A stretch of DNA of 64,000 nt from JAAYHV01 sp964400515 (GTDB lineage: Bacteria > Bacillota > Clostridia > Peptostreptococcales > Anaerovoracaceae): assembly GCA_964400515.1 (NCBI GenBank), contig CAYNTJ010000001.1, positions 186,001 to 250,000 on the forward strand, in the 5' to 3' direction. Shown in pieces: positions 53,504-61,819 of this stretch. The notes beneath the pieces were generated by a model that was not told the origin of the DNA, searched no databases, and saw only the letters and a program-made list of their open reading frames with translations. The translations under genes and the position numbers were made by a program. Positions within the stretch are counted from its first letter, which is position 1. The number at the start of each line of letters is the position of its first letter.

Positions 53504-53530
53504 TTAGCACTCTATTTCTGTGAGTGCTAA
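53504..53530. promoter_or_regulatory. CIRCE operator
   Basis: Perfect TTAGCACTC (53504-53512), nine-base spacer, GAGTGCTAA (53522-53530). It spans the start of transcription of groES and is the binding site of HrcA, whose gene is outside the window. Confidence 0.97.
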
Positions 53531-53542
53531 CCTACATTGGTT

Positions 53543-53571
53543 ATTTTAATTCCAAAACACGATTTTGTCAA
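53543..53571 (-). promoter_or_regulatory. groESL promoter
   Basis: Minus strand TTGACA (53566-53571), 17 bases, TAAAAT (53543-53548), directly upstream of CIRCE. Confidence 0.85.
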
Positions 53572-53590
53572 TAACTTATACGATAAAAAT

Positions 53591-53610
53591 ATGTGAAAAA
53601 TTCTTCACAT
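53591..53610 (-). terminator. Terminator overlapping the glycosylase stop codon
   Basis: ATGTGAA and TTCACAT form a stem that includes the last codon and stop of the glycosylase gene, followed by TATTTTTAT on the minus strand. Confidence 0.6.
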
Positions 53611-54411
53611 TTTATCTTTCTTGTCCCTCATATAGTAAAAAAGATACTGCTGTGCAAATCCACCGTAATCACCAAAGGTTTTTTTTGCAAACATATTGAT
53701 ATTATTTATACCTTCGATACCATATAATTCCTTCATAACCTTTTTGACCCAAACATCCACAGGATAAGCCCCGTAATATCCAAAACCAAAAAGCATTACG
53801 CAGCTTGCCACTTTAGGGCCCACTCCGCTTAAACCAAGTAACCATTCATATGCTTCCTCGGAAGAATCAAATTCTTTTTCCTCAAAGGCTTTAGCTGTTT
53901 CAATCAAGTATTTTGCCCTGTACCCCAGCTTTATTTCATCCAAATCATTAGCTTTAAGCTTTGCTATAACATCTGCCTTGGGAAATGTGTAATAATCATC
54001 TGTTATTTTTTCTCCATGAAGCTTTGACAAATTCTCAATACAACCTTTGATTCTCGGAATATTATTATTTTGAGATATTAAAAAAGAAGCTATTACTTCC
54101 CATAAGTCTTGCCTTAGTATCCTAATTCCAAATCCATAATCTATAGCATCTCTTATTATATTATCCTTAGCAACCAACTCTTTTTTTATCTTCCCGTAAT
54201 CCCTGTCCAAATCAAGATATCTTTTCCAGTCAAAATCATCTGTAGCTTCAATATATAGCTTATCACCGATTAGAGATACAGTGGCAACTAAAGAAGAAAC
54301 GACCCCGGTATAAGAATCATCCTCATTTTTATTCCATCTAAAGCATTGACCGCATTCAAAGGTGTGCTTTAAATTTATATCTTTAACATTTTCAAACACT
54401 TTTTTTTGCAT
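53605..54411 (-). CDS. OGG1-type DNA glycosylase
   Basis: About 268 residues of the 8-oxoguanine glycosylase/lyase family. HTFECGQCFRWN opens the N-terminal domain. The helix-hairpin-helix is LLGLSGVGPKVASCVML and ends in the catalytic aspartate of YPVDVWVKKVM; the lysine of GYRAKYL is the expected nucleophile. It removes oxidised guanine from DNA. Start ATG 54411 fits the family alignment; ATG 54438 is possible. It overlaps the P-loop/Asp23 gene. Confidence 0.87.
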   Translation of the reverse strand: MQKKVFENVKDINLKHTFECGQCFRWNKNEDDSYTGVVSSLVATVSLIGDKLYIEATDDFDWKRYLDLDRDYGKIKKELVAKDNIIRDAIDYGFGIRILRQDLWEVIASFLISQNNNIPRIKGCIENLSKLHGEKITDDYYTFPKADVIAKLKANDLDEIKLGYRAKYLIETAKAFEEKEFDSSEEAYEWLLGLSGVGPKVASCVMLFGFGYYGAYPVDVWVKKVMKELYGIEGINNINMFAKKTFGDYGGFAQQYLFYYMRDKKDKM

Positions 54412-55222
54412 AAAATTTAATATCCCTAATTTCAACATCCACTTTGTTAATCTGGAACGCCGTCATCTCTTCCACCATTTTTTTAACTTCCCCTTGGAAG
54501 TTAATCAATATATCCTTAATGTCCTTGGAATATTTCACGGTAACATACACTTCGATTTCCAATCTGTCAGTATTTGCGTTATCATAATAATCATTTACAA
54601 TCATAAAATCATAGTATTCAGAAGCAACACACTTAATTATATCCCTTATAACCCTTTCACTGATAATATATTGACCGGCATAGCTAAATGTAGGTCTTAC
54701 AACAGTCCTTTCCTGATTTAAGCTGTTGTCATTCATCGATAGAGCTTTGAATATCTTTAAAGGATTTAAAAAATAACCGGCAAAATCCCTTTTAAGCTGA
54801 AATGTCGGCGCAGGAATTACATGCTCCCCCTGTTGTTTCCTCTGTTTCTTTGCCGTTGCCCTTTCATTTTCCGAAGTAACATCATCAATGTATATTCTTT
54901 CATGAGGTCCCGGCAGCTCCAGTCTTTCAATTATGATATCCACCATCTTATCAGATGTACCTATAACCAAAATACTTTCCGGATCAATCTCCCTTATTTT
55001 TTCTCTTACTATTTCCCTCCACTCGGGGTACACAAATAAAGCCGTTTTCACGGCACCTATTGTGGTCTTCGCTTTCTTGGCAGATGTACCGGCAGCCAGT
55101 TTGTTTTTATATATAAACAGACCATCATCGATTATCCCGTCAATATTAAATTGTTTACATAGGTTCATGGCTTGGTAGCTTTTACCGGTGCCGCTTTCCC
55201 CCGAAAAAGAATAAACTTTCAT
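54392..55222 (-). CDS. P-loop NTPase fused to an Asp23/Gls24-like domain
   Basis: 276 residues. The N-terminal half has Walker A SGESGTGKS (about residues 7-15) and a strand ESILVIGTSDKM that could carry switch residues. The last 100 residues (GQYIISERVIRDIIKCVA, VYVTVKYSKDIKDILINF, VKKMVEEMTAFQINKVDVEI) match the Asp23 envelope-stress fold. I do not know an established function for this combination. The ATG at 55222 has AAGGAT upstream; its 5' end faces the ferredoxin promoter. Confidence 0.65.
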   Translation of the reverse strand: MKVYSFSGESGTGKSYQAMNLCKQFNIDGIIDDGLFIYKNKLAAGTSAKKAKTTIGAVKTALFVYPEWREIVREKIREIDPESILVIGTSDKMVDIIIERLELPGPHERIYIDDVTSENERATAKKQRKQQGEHVIPAPTFQLKRDFAGYFLNPLKIFKALSMNDNSLNQERTVVRPTFSYAGQYIISERVIRDIIKCVASEYYDFMIVNDYYDNANTDRLEIEVYVTVKYSKDIKDILINFQGEVKKMVEEMTAFQINKVDVEIRDIKFYAKKSV

Positions 55223-55223
55223 C

Positions 55224-55252
55224 TTTACAAAATATCCTTCATCTGTTATAAT
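55224..55252 (+). promoter_or_regulatory. Ferredoxin promoter
   Basis: TTTACA (55224-55229), 17 bases, TATAAT (55247-55252) with the extended TGT element. It begins two bases beyond the start codon of the divergent gene, so the two transcripts' control regions overlap. Confidence 0.75.
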
Positions 55253-55293
55253 GTCATTCGAGCGTATAAGCATTAAATATAGGAGGTACCAAC

Positions 55294-55461
55294 ATGGCAT
55301 ATAAAATCACTGACGAATGCATCGGTTGTGGAGCTTGTCTAGACGCATGTCCTACTGGAGCAATCTTAGAAGATACTCCATTCAAAATCGATGAAGCAAC
55401 TTGCATCGATTGTGGAGCTTGCGTAGGCGAATGTCCTACCGGCGCTATCGTTGAAGCATAA
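55294..55461 (+). CDS. 2[4Fe-4S] clostridial-type ferredoxin
   Basis: A 55-residue protein, MAYKITDECIGCGACLDACP at the start, with two full CxxCxxCxxxCP motifs (residues 9-20 and 37-48 region: CIDCGACVGECP) binding two [4Fe-4S] clusters. It carries low-potential electrons between cytoplasmic oxidoreductases of anaerobes. AGGAGG lies seven bases before the ATG. It has its own strong promoter and terminator. Confidence 0.97.
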   Translation: MAYKITDECIGCGACLDACPTGAILEDTPFKIDEATCIDCGACVGECPTGAIVEA

Positions 55462-55474
55462 GTAATTACAAATT

Positions 55475-55500
55475 AACCGTAGCAATTGCTACGGTTTTTT
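55475..55500. terminator. Terminator between ferredoxin and rex
   Basis: AACCGTAGC and GCTACGGTT form a perfect stem with AATT loop, followed by TTTT on the plus strand; the convergent rex gene ends six bases beyond. Confidence 0.92.
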
Positions 55501-55505
55501 ATTTG

Positions 55506-56201
55506 TTATTTTACTTTTTTGGCTTGGGATGCAACCTCATTTTTTTGCTTATTTATCGTAGATTCCCGATCCGTAAAATTGTTCATTTGAAAAGCCAGTG
55601 TATGAAGATTCTCGCTCAGATGAACATTTTCCAACGCAATCCTGTCGGGAACCTCAATATCAATCGGAGTAAAATTCCATATGCCTTTAATTCCGGCAAA
55701 TATGAGCTTATCAGCCACCTCTTGGGCATTCTCCCTTGTAACACAGATAACTCCGATATCAATACCGTTCTTTTCCACATATTCCACAATGTTCTCAAAA
55801 TCATGAACTTCAATTTCATTAATCTTAAGTCCTATCACCTTAGGATTTATATCAAATAATCCCAATACTTTAAAACCCGAACGATAATAATATGTGTAAT
55901 TTGCAATGGCCTGTCCTAAATTTCCCGCACCAACTATAACCATCTTATATTCTTTATCAAGACCTAAGATGGCGCTTATCTCATTATATAGACCCTCTAC
56001 ACTGTATCCGTAACCCTGCTGACCAAATCCACCGAATGTATTTAAGTCCTGCCTGATTTGAGATGCAGTATATCCTATTAATGCACTAAGTTCATTTGAT
56101 GATATTTTAGTAACTCCCTTTTTTCTAAGTTCGTTTAGATATCTTCTGTACCTAGGCAATCTTTTTATAACCGCACTTGAAATTCTCGTATTCTTAGCCA
56201 T
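55506..56201 (-). CDS. rex: Redox-sensing transcriptional repressor Rex
   Basis: 231 residues. The N-terminal winged helix (RISSAVIKRLPRYRRYLNEL ... SNELSALIGYTASQIRQDL) is followed by GGFGQQGYGYSV and the NAD(H) Rossmann site VGAGNLGQAIANYTYY. Rex senses the NADH/NAD ratio and represses fermentation and redox genes. ATG 56201 follows GAAGGTAATATA. It lies 24 bases after the acyl carrier gene. Confidence 0.95.
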   Translation of the reverse strand: MAKNTRISSAVIKRLPRYRRYLNELRKKGVTKISSNELSALIGYTASQIRQDLNTFGGFGQQGYGYSVEGLYNEISAILGLDKEYKMVIVGAGNLGQAIANYTYYYRSGFKVLGLFDINPKVIGLKINEIEVHDFENIVEYVEKNGIDIGVICVTRENAQEVADKLIFAGIKGIWNFTPIDIEVPDRIALENVHLSENLHTLAFQMNNFTDRESTINKQKNEVASQAKKVK

Positions 56202-56225
56202 TATATTACCTTCTTCCATTAACAA

Positions 56226-56456
56226 TTAGTCAATGTTATCCTCAACATATTTAACCAAATCTTCAACTGTAACAAGATTCTCAGCTTCTTCATCCGGAAT
56301 TTCTATACCGTATTCTTCTTCAATGCTTAAAATAATTTCCACTGCATCCAGTGAATCCGCTTCTAAATCCTTCATCAAGTTTGTTTTTAACTCAACTACG
56401 CTTTCATCAACACCTAATTGTTCAATTATTAACTCTCTTATTTTTTCAAAAACCAT
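56226..56456 (-). CDS. acpP: Acyl carrier protein
   Basis: 76 acidic residues with the phosphopantetheine serine in LEADSLDAVEI and the following helix-2 motif EEYGIEIPDE. ATG 56456 is six bases from AGGAGG. It carries acyl intermediates in fatty-acid synthesis. Here it is outside any fab cluster, between an ABC-F gene and rex. Confidence 0.93.
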   Translation of the reverse strand: MVFEKIRELIIEQLGVDESVVELKTNLMKDLEADSLDAVEIILSIEEEYGIEIPDEEAENLVTVEDLVKYVEDNID

Positions 56457-56535
56457 TTCAGTCCTCCTAATTTCGTATATTAACAAAACATATTATAGAC
56501 AAATATTACTAATATTGCAAGCCTATTTTATTACT

Positions 56536-58464
56536 TTACTGTAGCTTAATCCATTCGTTATATTTTTTATCCAAAGTATCCTTGCAATTATCCATTTCCT
56601 TTTGATAATCATTTAATAATTTATGATTAACAAAATTCCTTTCATCGCACATTTCCTTTTCATAAAATTCAATCTTATTCTCGAGGTCTTCTATTTCCTT
56701 CTCCAACCTTTTAATTTCTCTGGTTCTCCTTCTTTCCAATGCCTCCAACTCTTTTTTCTTTTTTCTTGAGTTTAAAGAAGAAAAACCTCCTAAATCAACA
56801 TTAACATTATCTCCTGATTTATTCAAGTCATTTAAATGGGTTTTACCGGACTTAATCTCACTACTCTTTTCCAAATAGTAATCATAATTCCCCAGATATT
56901 GGGTAATACCTTCCCTTGTAAGTTCAAATATCTTATCCGGAACCTTATTCAAAAAATATCTGTCATGGGAAACAACAATTACAGTACCTTCGAATTCTTT
57001 AATTGCATCCTCAAATACCTCTCTGGCTTCAATATCGAGATGATTGGTGGGTTCATCAAGAATTAAAGTATTGGAGCCTTTAAGCATCATTTTAAGTAAG
57101 GATAATCTTGCCTTTTCTCCTCCGCTTAATAACTTAACTGTTTTAAACACATCTTCGTTTTTAAAAAGGAATCTTCCCAGTATAGATCTTATTTCTCCGT
57201 CTGTATAAAGGGAATACTCATCATGAAGCTCATCCATAACGGTTTTTTCTTCATTTAACAGCATTTGTCCCTGATCATAATATCCGAATTCCACATTATG
57301 ACCAACCTTAAGATAACCATCATCATAGGAAGCTTCCCCCATTATTATCTTAAGTAATGTAGTCTTTCCAATCCCGTTATCCCCCACCAGGCAAATCTTT
57401 TCACCCCTTTTAATATCGAAGCTAACCTTATCAAATATGATTCTTTCACTGAAGCTTTTCTTTAAATCCTCCGCCATTAAAACATCATTGCCGCTTCTGA
57501 AGTTTTCTCGAAATGAAATCTTCATTTTATCCTTAGAGAACAGGGGCCTTTCTATTTTTTCCATGGAATCAAGACGTTTTTCCCTGGATCTGGCTCTTTT
57601 TGCCAGCTTTTCAGTTCCCCTTTCCTTGAATTTTCTTATAATATCCTCTTGCCTGTCAAGCTCTTTTTTTTGCTTTTGATATGCCCTAAACTCGGCATCT
57701 CTCTTTTCGCTTCTTTTCACTGAATATTCCGAGTAATTACCGTTATATACAGTAAGCCTTCCGTTTTCAATCTCAAAAACCTTATTTACAAGCTTATCCA
57801 AAAAATACCTGTCATGGGAAACTATTACAAGGGTGCCGTTATAGCCTTTTAAATACTGCTCAAGCCATTTTAATGTTCCTATGTCAAGATGATTGGTGGG
57901 TTCATCCAAAAATAGTATATCGGGCCTTTTAAGCAGTAAACAAGCCAAGGATAATCTGGTTTTCTCCCCTCCACTCAAGGTATGGATTTTTTTATCATAA
58001 TATTCCTCTGTAAAAGCCATGCTTTTAAGGACACCTTTAATTTCACTTTTATATGTATAGCCGCCTAAATTTTTGTAATCCTCCTGCAGCTTTGAGAACC
58101 TGTCAATATTTGCTCCAAGGTTCGGGTCATTTTCATCGGAAAGCTTATGGGATAAGTCATGCAATTTCTTTTCCATAACATATAGCTTGGTAAATATACT
58201 ATTAACCTCTTCTATTACGGTATTATTAGAATCAAAGGCGTCACTTTGTTTTAAATAACCGATGTTTAATTCAGAAGATACAAAAAAACCCCCGGATGAA
58301 GGCTGTGATTCACCGGTTAATATTTTAAGCAAAGTAGTTTTACCTGCTCCGTTTATACCTACAATACCTACTCTGTCTCCTTTATTTACATGAAATGAAA
58401 CATTAGCAAATATTTCATCCACCCCATATGATTTGCTAAGATTATTAGCCGATAATACTATCAT
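56536..58464 (-). CDS. ABC-F family ATPase
   Basis: 642 residues with two ABC domains and no membrane segments. Walker A motifs are GINGAGKTT and GDNGIGKTT; signatures are LSGGEKTRLSLA and LSGGEKARLSLL, each with LDEPTNHLD and a switch histidine (VSHDRYFL). The linker between domains is helical and the C terminus is a charged coiled coil. ABC-F proteins act on the ribosome; this type (YdiF/Uup-like) is usually housekeeping rather than a resistance factor. ATGA overlap with tsaD. Confidence 0.92.
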   Translation of the reverse strand: MIVLSANNLSKSYGVDEIFANVSFHVNKGDRVGIVGINGAGKTTLLKILTGESQPSSGGFFVSSELNIGYLKQSDAFDSNNTVIEEVNSIFTKLYVMEKKLHDLSHKLSDENDPNLGANIDRFSKLQEDYKNLGGYTYKSEIKGVLKSMAFTEEYYDKKIHTLSGGEKTRLSLACLLLKRPDILFLDEPTNHLDIGTLKWLEQYLKGYNGTLVIVSHDRYFLDKLVNKVFEIENGRLTVYNGNYSEYSVKRSEKRDAEFRAYQKQKKELDRQEDIIRKFKERGTEKLAKRARSREKRLDSMEKIERPLFSKDKMKISFRENFRSGNDVLMAEDLKKSFSERIIFDKVSFDIKRGEKICLVGDNGIGKTTLLKIIMGEASYDDGYLKVGHNVEFGYYDQGQMLLNEEKTVMDELHDEYSLYTDGEIRSILGRFLFKNEDVFKTVKLLSGGEKARLSLLKMMLKGSNTLILDEPTNHLDIEAREVFEDAIKEFEGTVIVVSHDRYFLNKVPDKIFELTREGITQYLGNYDYYLEKSSEIKSGKTHLNDLNKSGDNVNVDLGGFSSLNSRKKKKELEALERRRTREIKRLEKEIEDLENKIEFYEKEMCDERNFVNHKLLNDYQKEMDNCKDTLDKKYNEWIKLQ

Positions 58465-59477
58465 ATATCAAGACCCGGATATGCATCTAGCGATAAATCC
58501 GAAAACTCCCCCTTCTTCATTTTATAATATGCGGCAGTTGCTATCATAGCACCATTATCGGTACATAAAAGCTTATCCGGCCAATAAACCTTTATACCCT
58601 TTGTAGTGGCCTTTTCATTAAGAAGTTCCCTTAATCTTGAATTTGCGGCAACTCCTCCTGCAACCACTATTTTATCCTGCTTTAGTTTTAAGGCTGCATC
58701 TAATGCCTTATTGACAATAACCTCCAAAACAGCTTCTTGGAAGCTAGCGGCAACATCCGCAGCAATTATATCATTACCCTTTTGCTTTTCACTGTTAACA
58801 AAATTAAGCACCCCTGTTTTTGTACCGCTGAAGCTAAAATCATAGCTGTCCTTTTCCAAGTAGACCCTCTTAAAGCTTACAGCTTCCTTGTTTCCCGCCT
58901 TTGCAATCTCATCAATTTTAGGTCCCCCGGGATAACCAAGTCCAATAACTCTAGCCACCTTATCATAGGCTTCGCCCACTGCATCATCCCTTGTGCTTCC
59001 CAATACATCCATATCTCCATAATCATTTACCATAACTATATTGGTATGACCCCCGGATACTATCAAACTCAAAAACGGCGGCTCAAGCTCCTTATAGTTT
59101 ATATAATTTGCCGATACATGCCCGTGCATATGATTAACACCGATTAGGGGAATATCCTTAGCAAAGCTAATTGCCTTAGCCGTAGCTATGCCTATAAGCA
59201 ATGCGCCCACAAGTCCGGGCCCACAGGTAACCCCGATTAAATCCACATCATCTATTTCGATTTCAGCTTCCGCCATAGCCTCATTTATCACTCCGTTTAT
59301 ATTTTCAAGATGATGCCTTGAGGCAATCTCAGGAACAACCCCTCCGAAGTTTTTATGTATATCTATTTGGGATGAAATAACATTGGACAATATGTCCCTA
59401 CCATCTGCCACTATCGCTATACTGGTTTCATCACAGCTTGTCTCTATTCCCATTGTAATGTGTCTCTTGTTTTTCAT
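58461..59477 (-). CDS. tsaD: tRNA threonylcarbamoyladenosine (t6A) transferase subunit TsaD
   Basis: 338 residues of the ASKHA fold. MGIETSCDETS opens it, the metal site HMHGH is in GVNHMHGHVSANY, and VVAGGVAANSRLRELL is the C-terminal nucleotide site. With TsaB and TsaE it transfers the threonylcarbamoyl group to A37 of ANN-reading tRNAs. ATG 59477 overlaps the rimI stop (ATGA). The AMP-intermediate enzyme TsaC is not in the window. Confidence 0.96.
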   Translation of the reverse strand: MKNKRHITMGIETSCDETSIAIVADGRDILSNVISSQIDIHKNFGGVVPEIASRHHLENINGVINEAMAEAEIEIDDVDLIGVTCGPGLVGALLIGIATAKAISFAKDIPLIGVNHMHGHVSANYINYKELEPPFLSLIVSGGHTNIVMVNDYGDMDVLGSTRDDAVGEAYDKVARVIGLGYPGGPKIDEIAKAGNKEAVSFKRVYLEKDSYDFSFSGTKTGVLNFVNSEKQKGNDIIAADVAASFQEAVLEVIVNKALDAALKLKQDKIVVAGGVAANSRLRELLNEKATTKGIKVYWPDKLLCTDNGAMIATAAYYKMKKGEFSDLSLDAYPGLDI

Positions 59478-59917
59478 TGATCTTTTCTCCACATTATTAT
59501 TGCATCCTCTTTATTATCTTCATAATATTCTTTTCTTATCCCCTGCTTAACAAACCCAAACTTCTCATAAAGCTTAATTGCCTCATGATTACCGGCCCTA
59601 ACCTCAAGGGTAAAGCACGTTATATTATTCTCTTTTCCATGCTTTATTGCTTCTGATAATAAAAGAGTACCCACGCCTTTTTTGCGATATTTACCGGCCA
59701 CGGCTATATTTGTTATGTGACCTTCATCTAGTATATACCATATACCCATGTATCCTATTATAGAGTTATCTGATTCTGCTACGAATATGTACGAAATCCT
59801 GTTGTTTTCTATTTCATTCAAAATAGCCTCCCGGCTCCAAGGATCCGTAAAGCATTCGTTTTCAATATCGGAAATCTCATTAACATCCCCTGCATTTGCT
59901 AGTCTTATATCTATCAT
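59474..59917 (-). CDS. rimI: Ribosomal-protein-alanine N-acetyltransferase
   Basis: 147 residues of the GNAT fold. It starts IDIRLANAGDVNEISDIENECF and has the acetyl-CoA loop VAGKYRKKGVGTLLLSEAI and FTLEVRAGNHEAIKLYEKFGF. RimI acetylates the N-terminal alanine of ribosomal protein S18 and is very often in the t6A operon, as here. Coupled by ATGA overlaps at both ends. Confidence 0.93.
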   Translation of the reverse strand: MIDIRLANAGDVNEISDIENECFTDPWSREAILNEIENNRISYIFVAESDNSIIGYMGIWYILDEGHITNIAVAGKYRKKGVGTLLLSEAIKHGKENNITCFTLEVRAGNHEAIKLYEKFGFVKQGIRKEYYEDNKEDAIIMWRKDQ

Positions 59918-60609
59918 AAAGTTCCTTCTTCGAGTTTTTGTTGGGCTTCCGCCTTTCTCATATATTGGGGGATCAAATCGTTATATGATACCGTCATTCC
60001 CTTTTTATACATTTGAAGGGCTGCCCTTGCCGTCAGTTCAGACGACTGATATCTGATTTTTTCATCGGCAAAAACATAATTTATACCGCCTTCCAACATG
60101 GCTTCTCTAATCTTTTCCTCGTATGCTTCTATTCCGTCACCATAAAAGGTTACACTACCCAACTTTTCCATAATTATTTTCTCGAGTACATCCTTGATAA
60201 GATACGGACCTGATTCTAATATATCATCATATCCCTTATATATCCCCCCATATACCTGTCCCCTTCTCGCATTGATTATGGGACATATTACACCTTCCGA
60301 TTCAAGCAATTTAAAGGAGTCTAAAGTACCTACGGAAATGCATGGTACATTTAACACCTGGGCTATAGCTCTGGCCGTAGTGACACCTATTCTTATTCCC
60401 GTAAAAGATCCGGGACCTACGGATGCGGCAACGGCTGTTATATGACTTTTTTTGATATTAAAATCCATTATGCATTTTTCTGCCAGGATGGTAATCTCCT
60501 TTAGATGATTGAAGTTATTATCAGTGCTATGGGTAATTATTTTACCTTCACTGTTTATAAGGGAAACCGAACCATATTTCCCCGTAGTTTCAAATGCTAA
60601 AATGTACAT
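59914..60609 (-). CDS. tsaB: t6A synthesis subunit TsaB
   Basis: 231 residues, ILAFETTGKYGSVSLI at the start and AASVGPGSFTGIRIGV, the family signature. It dimerises with TsaD and activates it. Overlaps tsaE by 13 bases and rimI by four. Confidence 0.95.
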   Translation of the reverse strand: MYILAFETTGKYGSVSLINSEGKIITHSTDNNFNHLKEITILAEKCIMDFNIKKSHITAVAASVGPGSFTGIRIGVTTARAIAQVLNVPCISVGTLDSFKLLESEGVICPIINARRGQVYGGIYKGYDDILESGPYLIKDVLEKIIMEKLGSVTFYGDGIEAYEEKIREAMLEGGINYVFADEKIRYQSSELTARAALQMYKKGMTVSYNDLIPQYMRKAEAQQKLEEGTL

Positions 60610-61016
60610 CTGTAAATTCTCTCTCCTTCATTATCGCCGTATTCTATATCAATTCTTATATATTTTTCGGGCAAACCCTCCAAAATCTTATCAGCCCATT
60701 CTATTACACAGACACCACCATCGTAAAAGTATTCATCTGCTCCGATTTCAAAAAGCTCGTCTTCATTTTCTAATCTATATACGTCAAAGTGGAAGAGAGG
60801 CAATCTTCCACTTCGGTATTCTTTTACTATGGTAAAAGTCGGACTGTTTACCGTCTCCTTCACCCCTAAACCTTCCGCTATGTATTTAGTCAAAGTGGTT
60901 TTACCCGTACCCAAATCTCCGACTAAAGCTATAACATCACCAGGCTTAAGGGAAGCAGCCAGCTCCATCCCATATTTTTTTGTATCTTGTTCGTTATTAA
61001 TATTTACAGTCTTCAA
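60597..61016 (-). CDS. tsaE: t6A synthesis ATPase TsaE
   Basis: 139 residues. The P-loop is GDLGTGKTTLTKYIAEGL, followed by TVNSPTFTIVKEY and FHFDVYRLENEDEL. The frame opens at TTG 61016 with AAGGA upstream. TsaE binds the TsaBD complex and resets it with ATP. It is 13 bases downstream of ribU, so the t6A genes may be read from the FMN-controlled transcript. Confidence 0.93.
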   Translation of the reverse strand: MKTVNINNEQDTKKYGMELAASLKPGDVIALVGDLGTGKTTLTKYIAEGLGVKETVNSPTFTIVKEYRSGRLPLFHFDVYRLENEDELFEIGADEYFYDGGVCVIEWADKILEGLPEKYIRIDIEYGDNEGERIYRCTF

Positions 61017-61029
61017 ATCCTATCATTCC

Positions 61030-61578
61030 TTATTCATGATGAAGGAATCCTGATATCCTCTTATATACTAGAAAAGTAATAAGAGCATTAATACCGCCTT
61101 TCAAAAGATTAAATGGTACTATTATTGTAAGTATCATAGGCTTTACTGCTTCAACAGGAATTCCTAAAAATGCCGGTGTTACCACCAAGTTCATTATACA
61201 CATAATCAGTGTCATTGTCAGTACACCAACAACCAAGCTGATTATTGCTTTTTTTCTGGTTTTGTCCCTATTATACATCATACCGATTATTAATGCCAAT
61301 GCTCCGGTAGCAATAAAGTGCATAATAAAGCCATAAACCCCATCTCCACCCAGCACAAATGCTTGTATCAATGAAACTATAAGGGTTACAAGCACTCCTG
61401 CCACAGGCCCGAAAGCAAAGGCAGTGATATAAATTGGTATATCCGCCGGATCATAAACTAAAAACGGTGCAGGTGGGAAAGGTATCCTTATTAAAACCAC
61501 CAAAACACAAGATATGGCAACCATCATTGCCATTTTTACCATCTTTCTGGTATTTGCTGAAAAACTACTTGTTCTCAT
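61030..61578 (-). CDS. ribU: ECF riboflavin transporter S component
   Basis: 182 residues with six membrane segments. The RibU motifs VYDPADIPIYITAFAFGP and GDGVYGFIMHFIATG are present. It binds riboflavin and works with a shared EcfAA'T module encoded elsewhere. The FMN riboswitch and terminator directly upstream settle the substrate. GAGGAAG precedes the ATG. Confidence 0.92.
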   Translation of the reverse strand: MRTSSFSANTRKMVKMAMMVAISCVLVVLIRIPFPPAPFLVYDPADIPIYITAFAFGPVAGVLVTLIVSLIQAFVLGGDGVYGFIMHFIATGALALIIGMMYNRDKTRKKAIISLVVGVLTMTLIMCIMNLVVTPAFLGIPVEAVKPMILTIIVPFNLLKGGINALITFLVYKRISGFLHHE

Positions 61579-61621
61579 AACATCTTCCTCCTAAAATTTA
61601 ATTGGAATCTGTCAGGCACTT

Positions 61622-61649
61622 AAAAAGCCTTGAAAAAAATTTTCAAGGC
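61622..61649 (-). terminator. Riboswitch-controlled terminator
   Basis: GCCTTGAAAA pairs with the TTTCAAGGC arm, followed by TTTTT on the minus strand, between the FMN aptamer and ribU. Confidence 0.85.
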
Positions 61650-61673
61650 AAAAACAACAAAATTAATTCGTGT

Positions 61674-61790
61674 TTCTTTCATCCGGACTATACCGTCGGT
61701 ATGGGATTTACACCCATTCAGCTTTCGCTCGTGGACTTATGAATAATCAATTACCACCGGTGAGGAATTACACCTCGCCCTGAAACAGAT
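61674..61790 (-). ncRNA. FMN riboswitch (RFN element)
   Basis: The minus strand shows the conserved blocks in order: TTCAGGGCGAGGTG, ACCGGTGGTAA, AGTCCACGAGC, GAATGGGTGTAAATCC and CCGACGGTATAGTCCGGATG. FMN binding is expected to favour the following terminator and shut off ribU. Confidence 0.97.
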
Positions 61791-61819
61791 CTTTATTACT
61801 GATATATATTACAATACAT

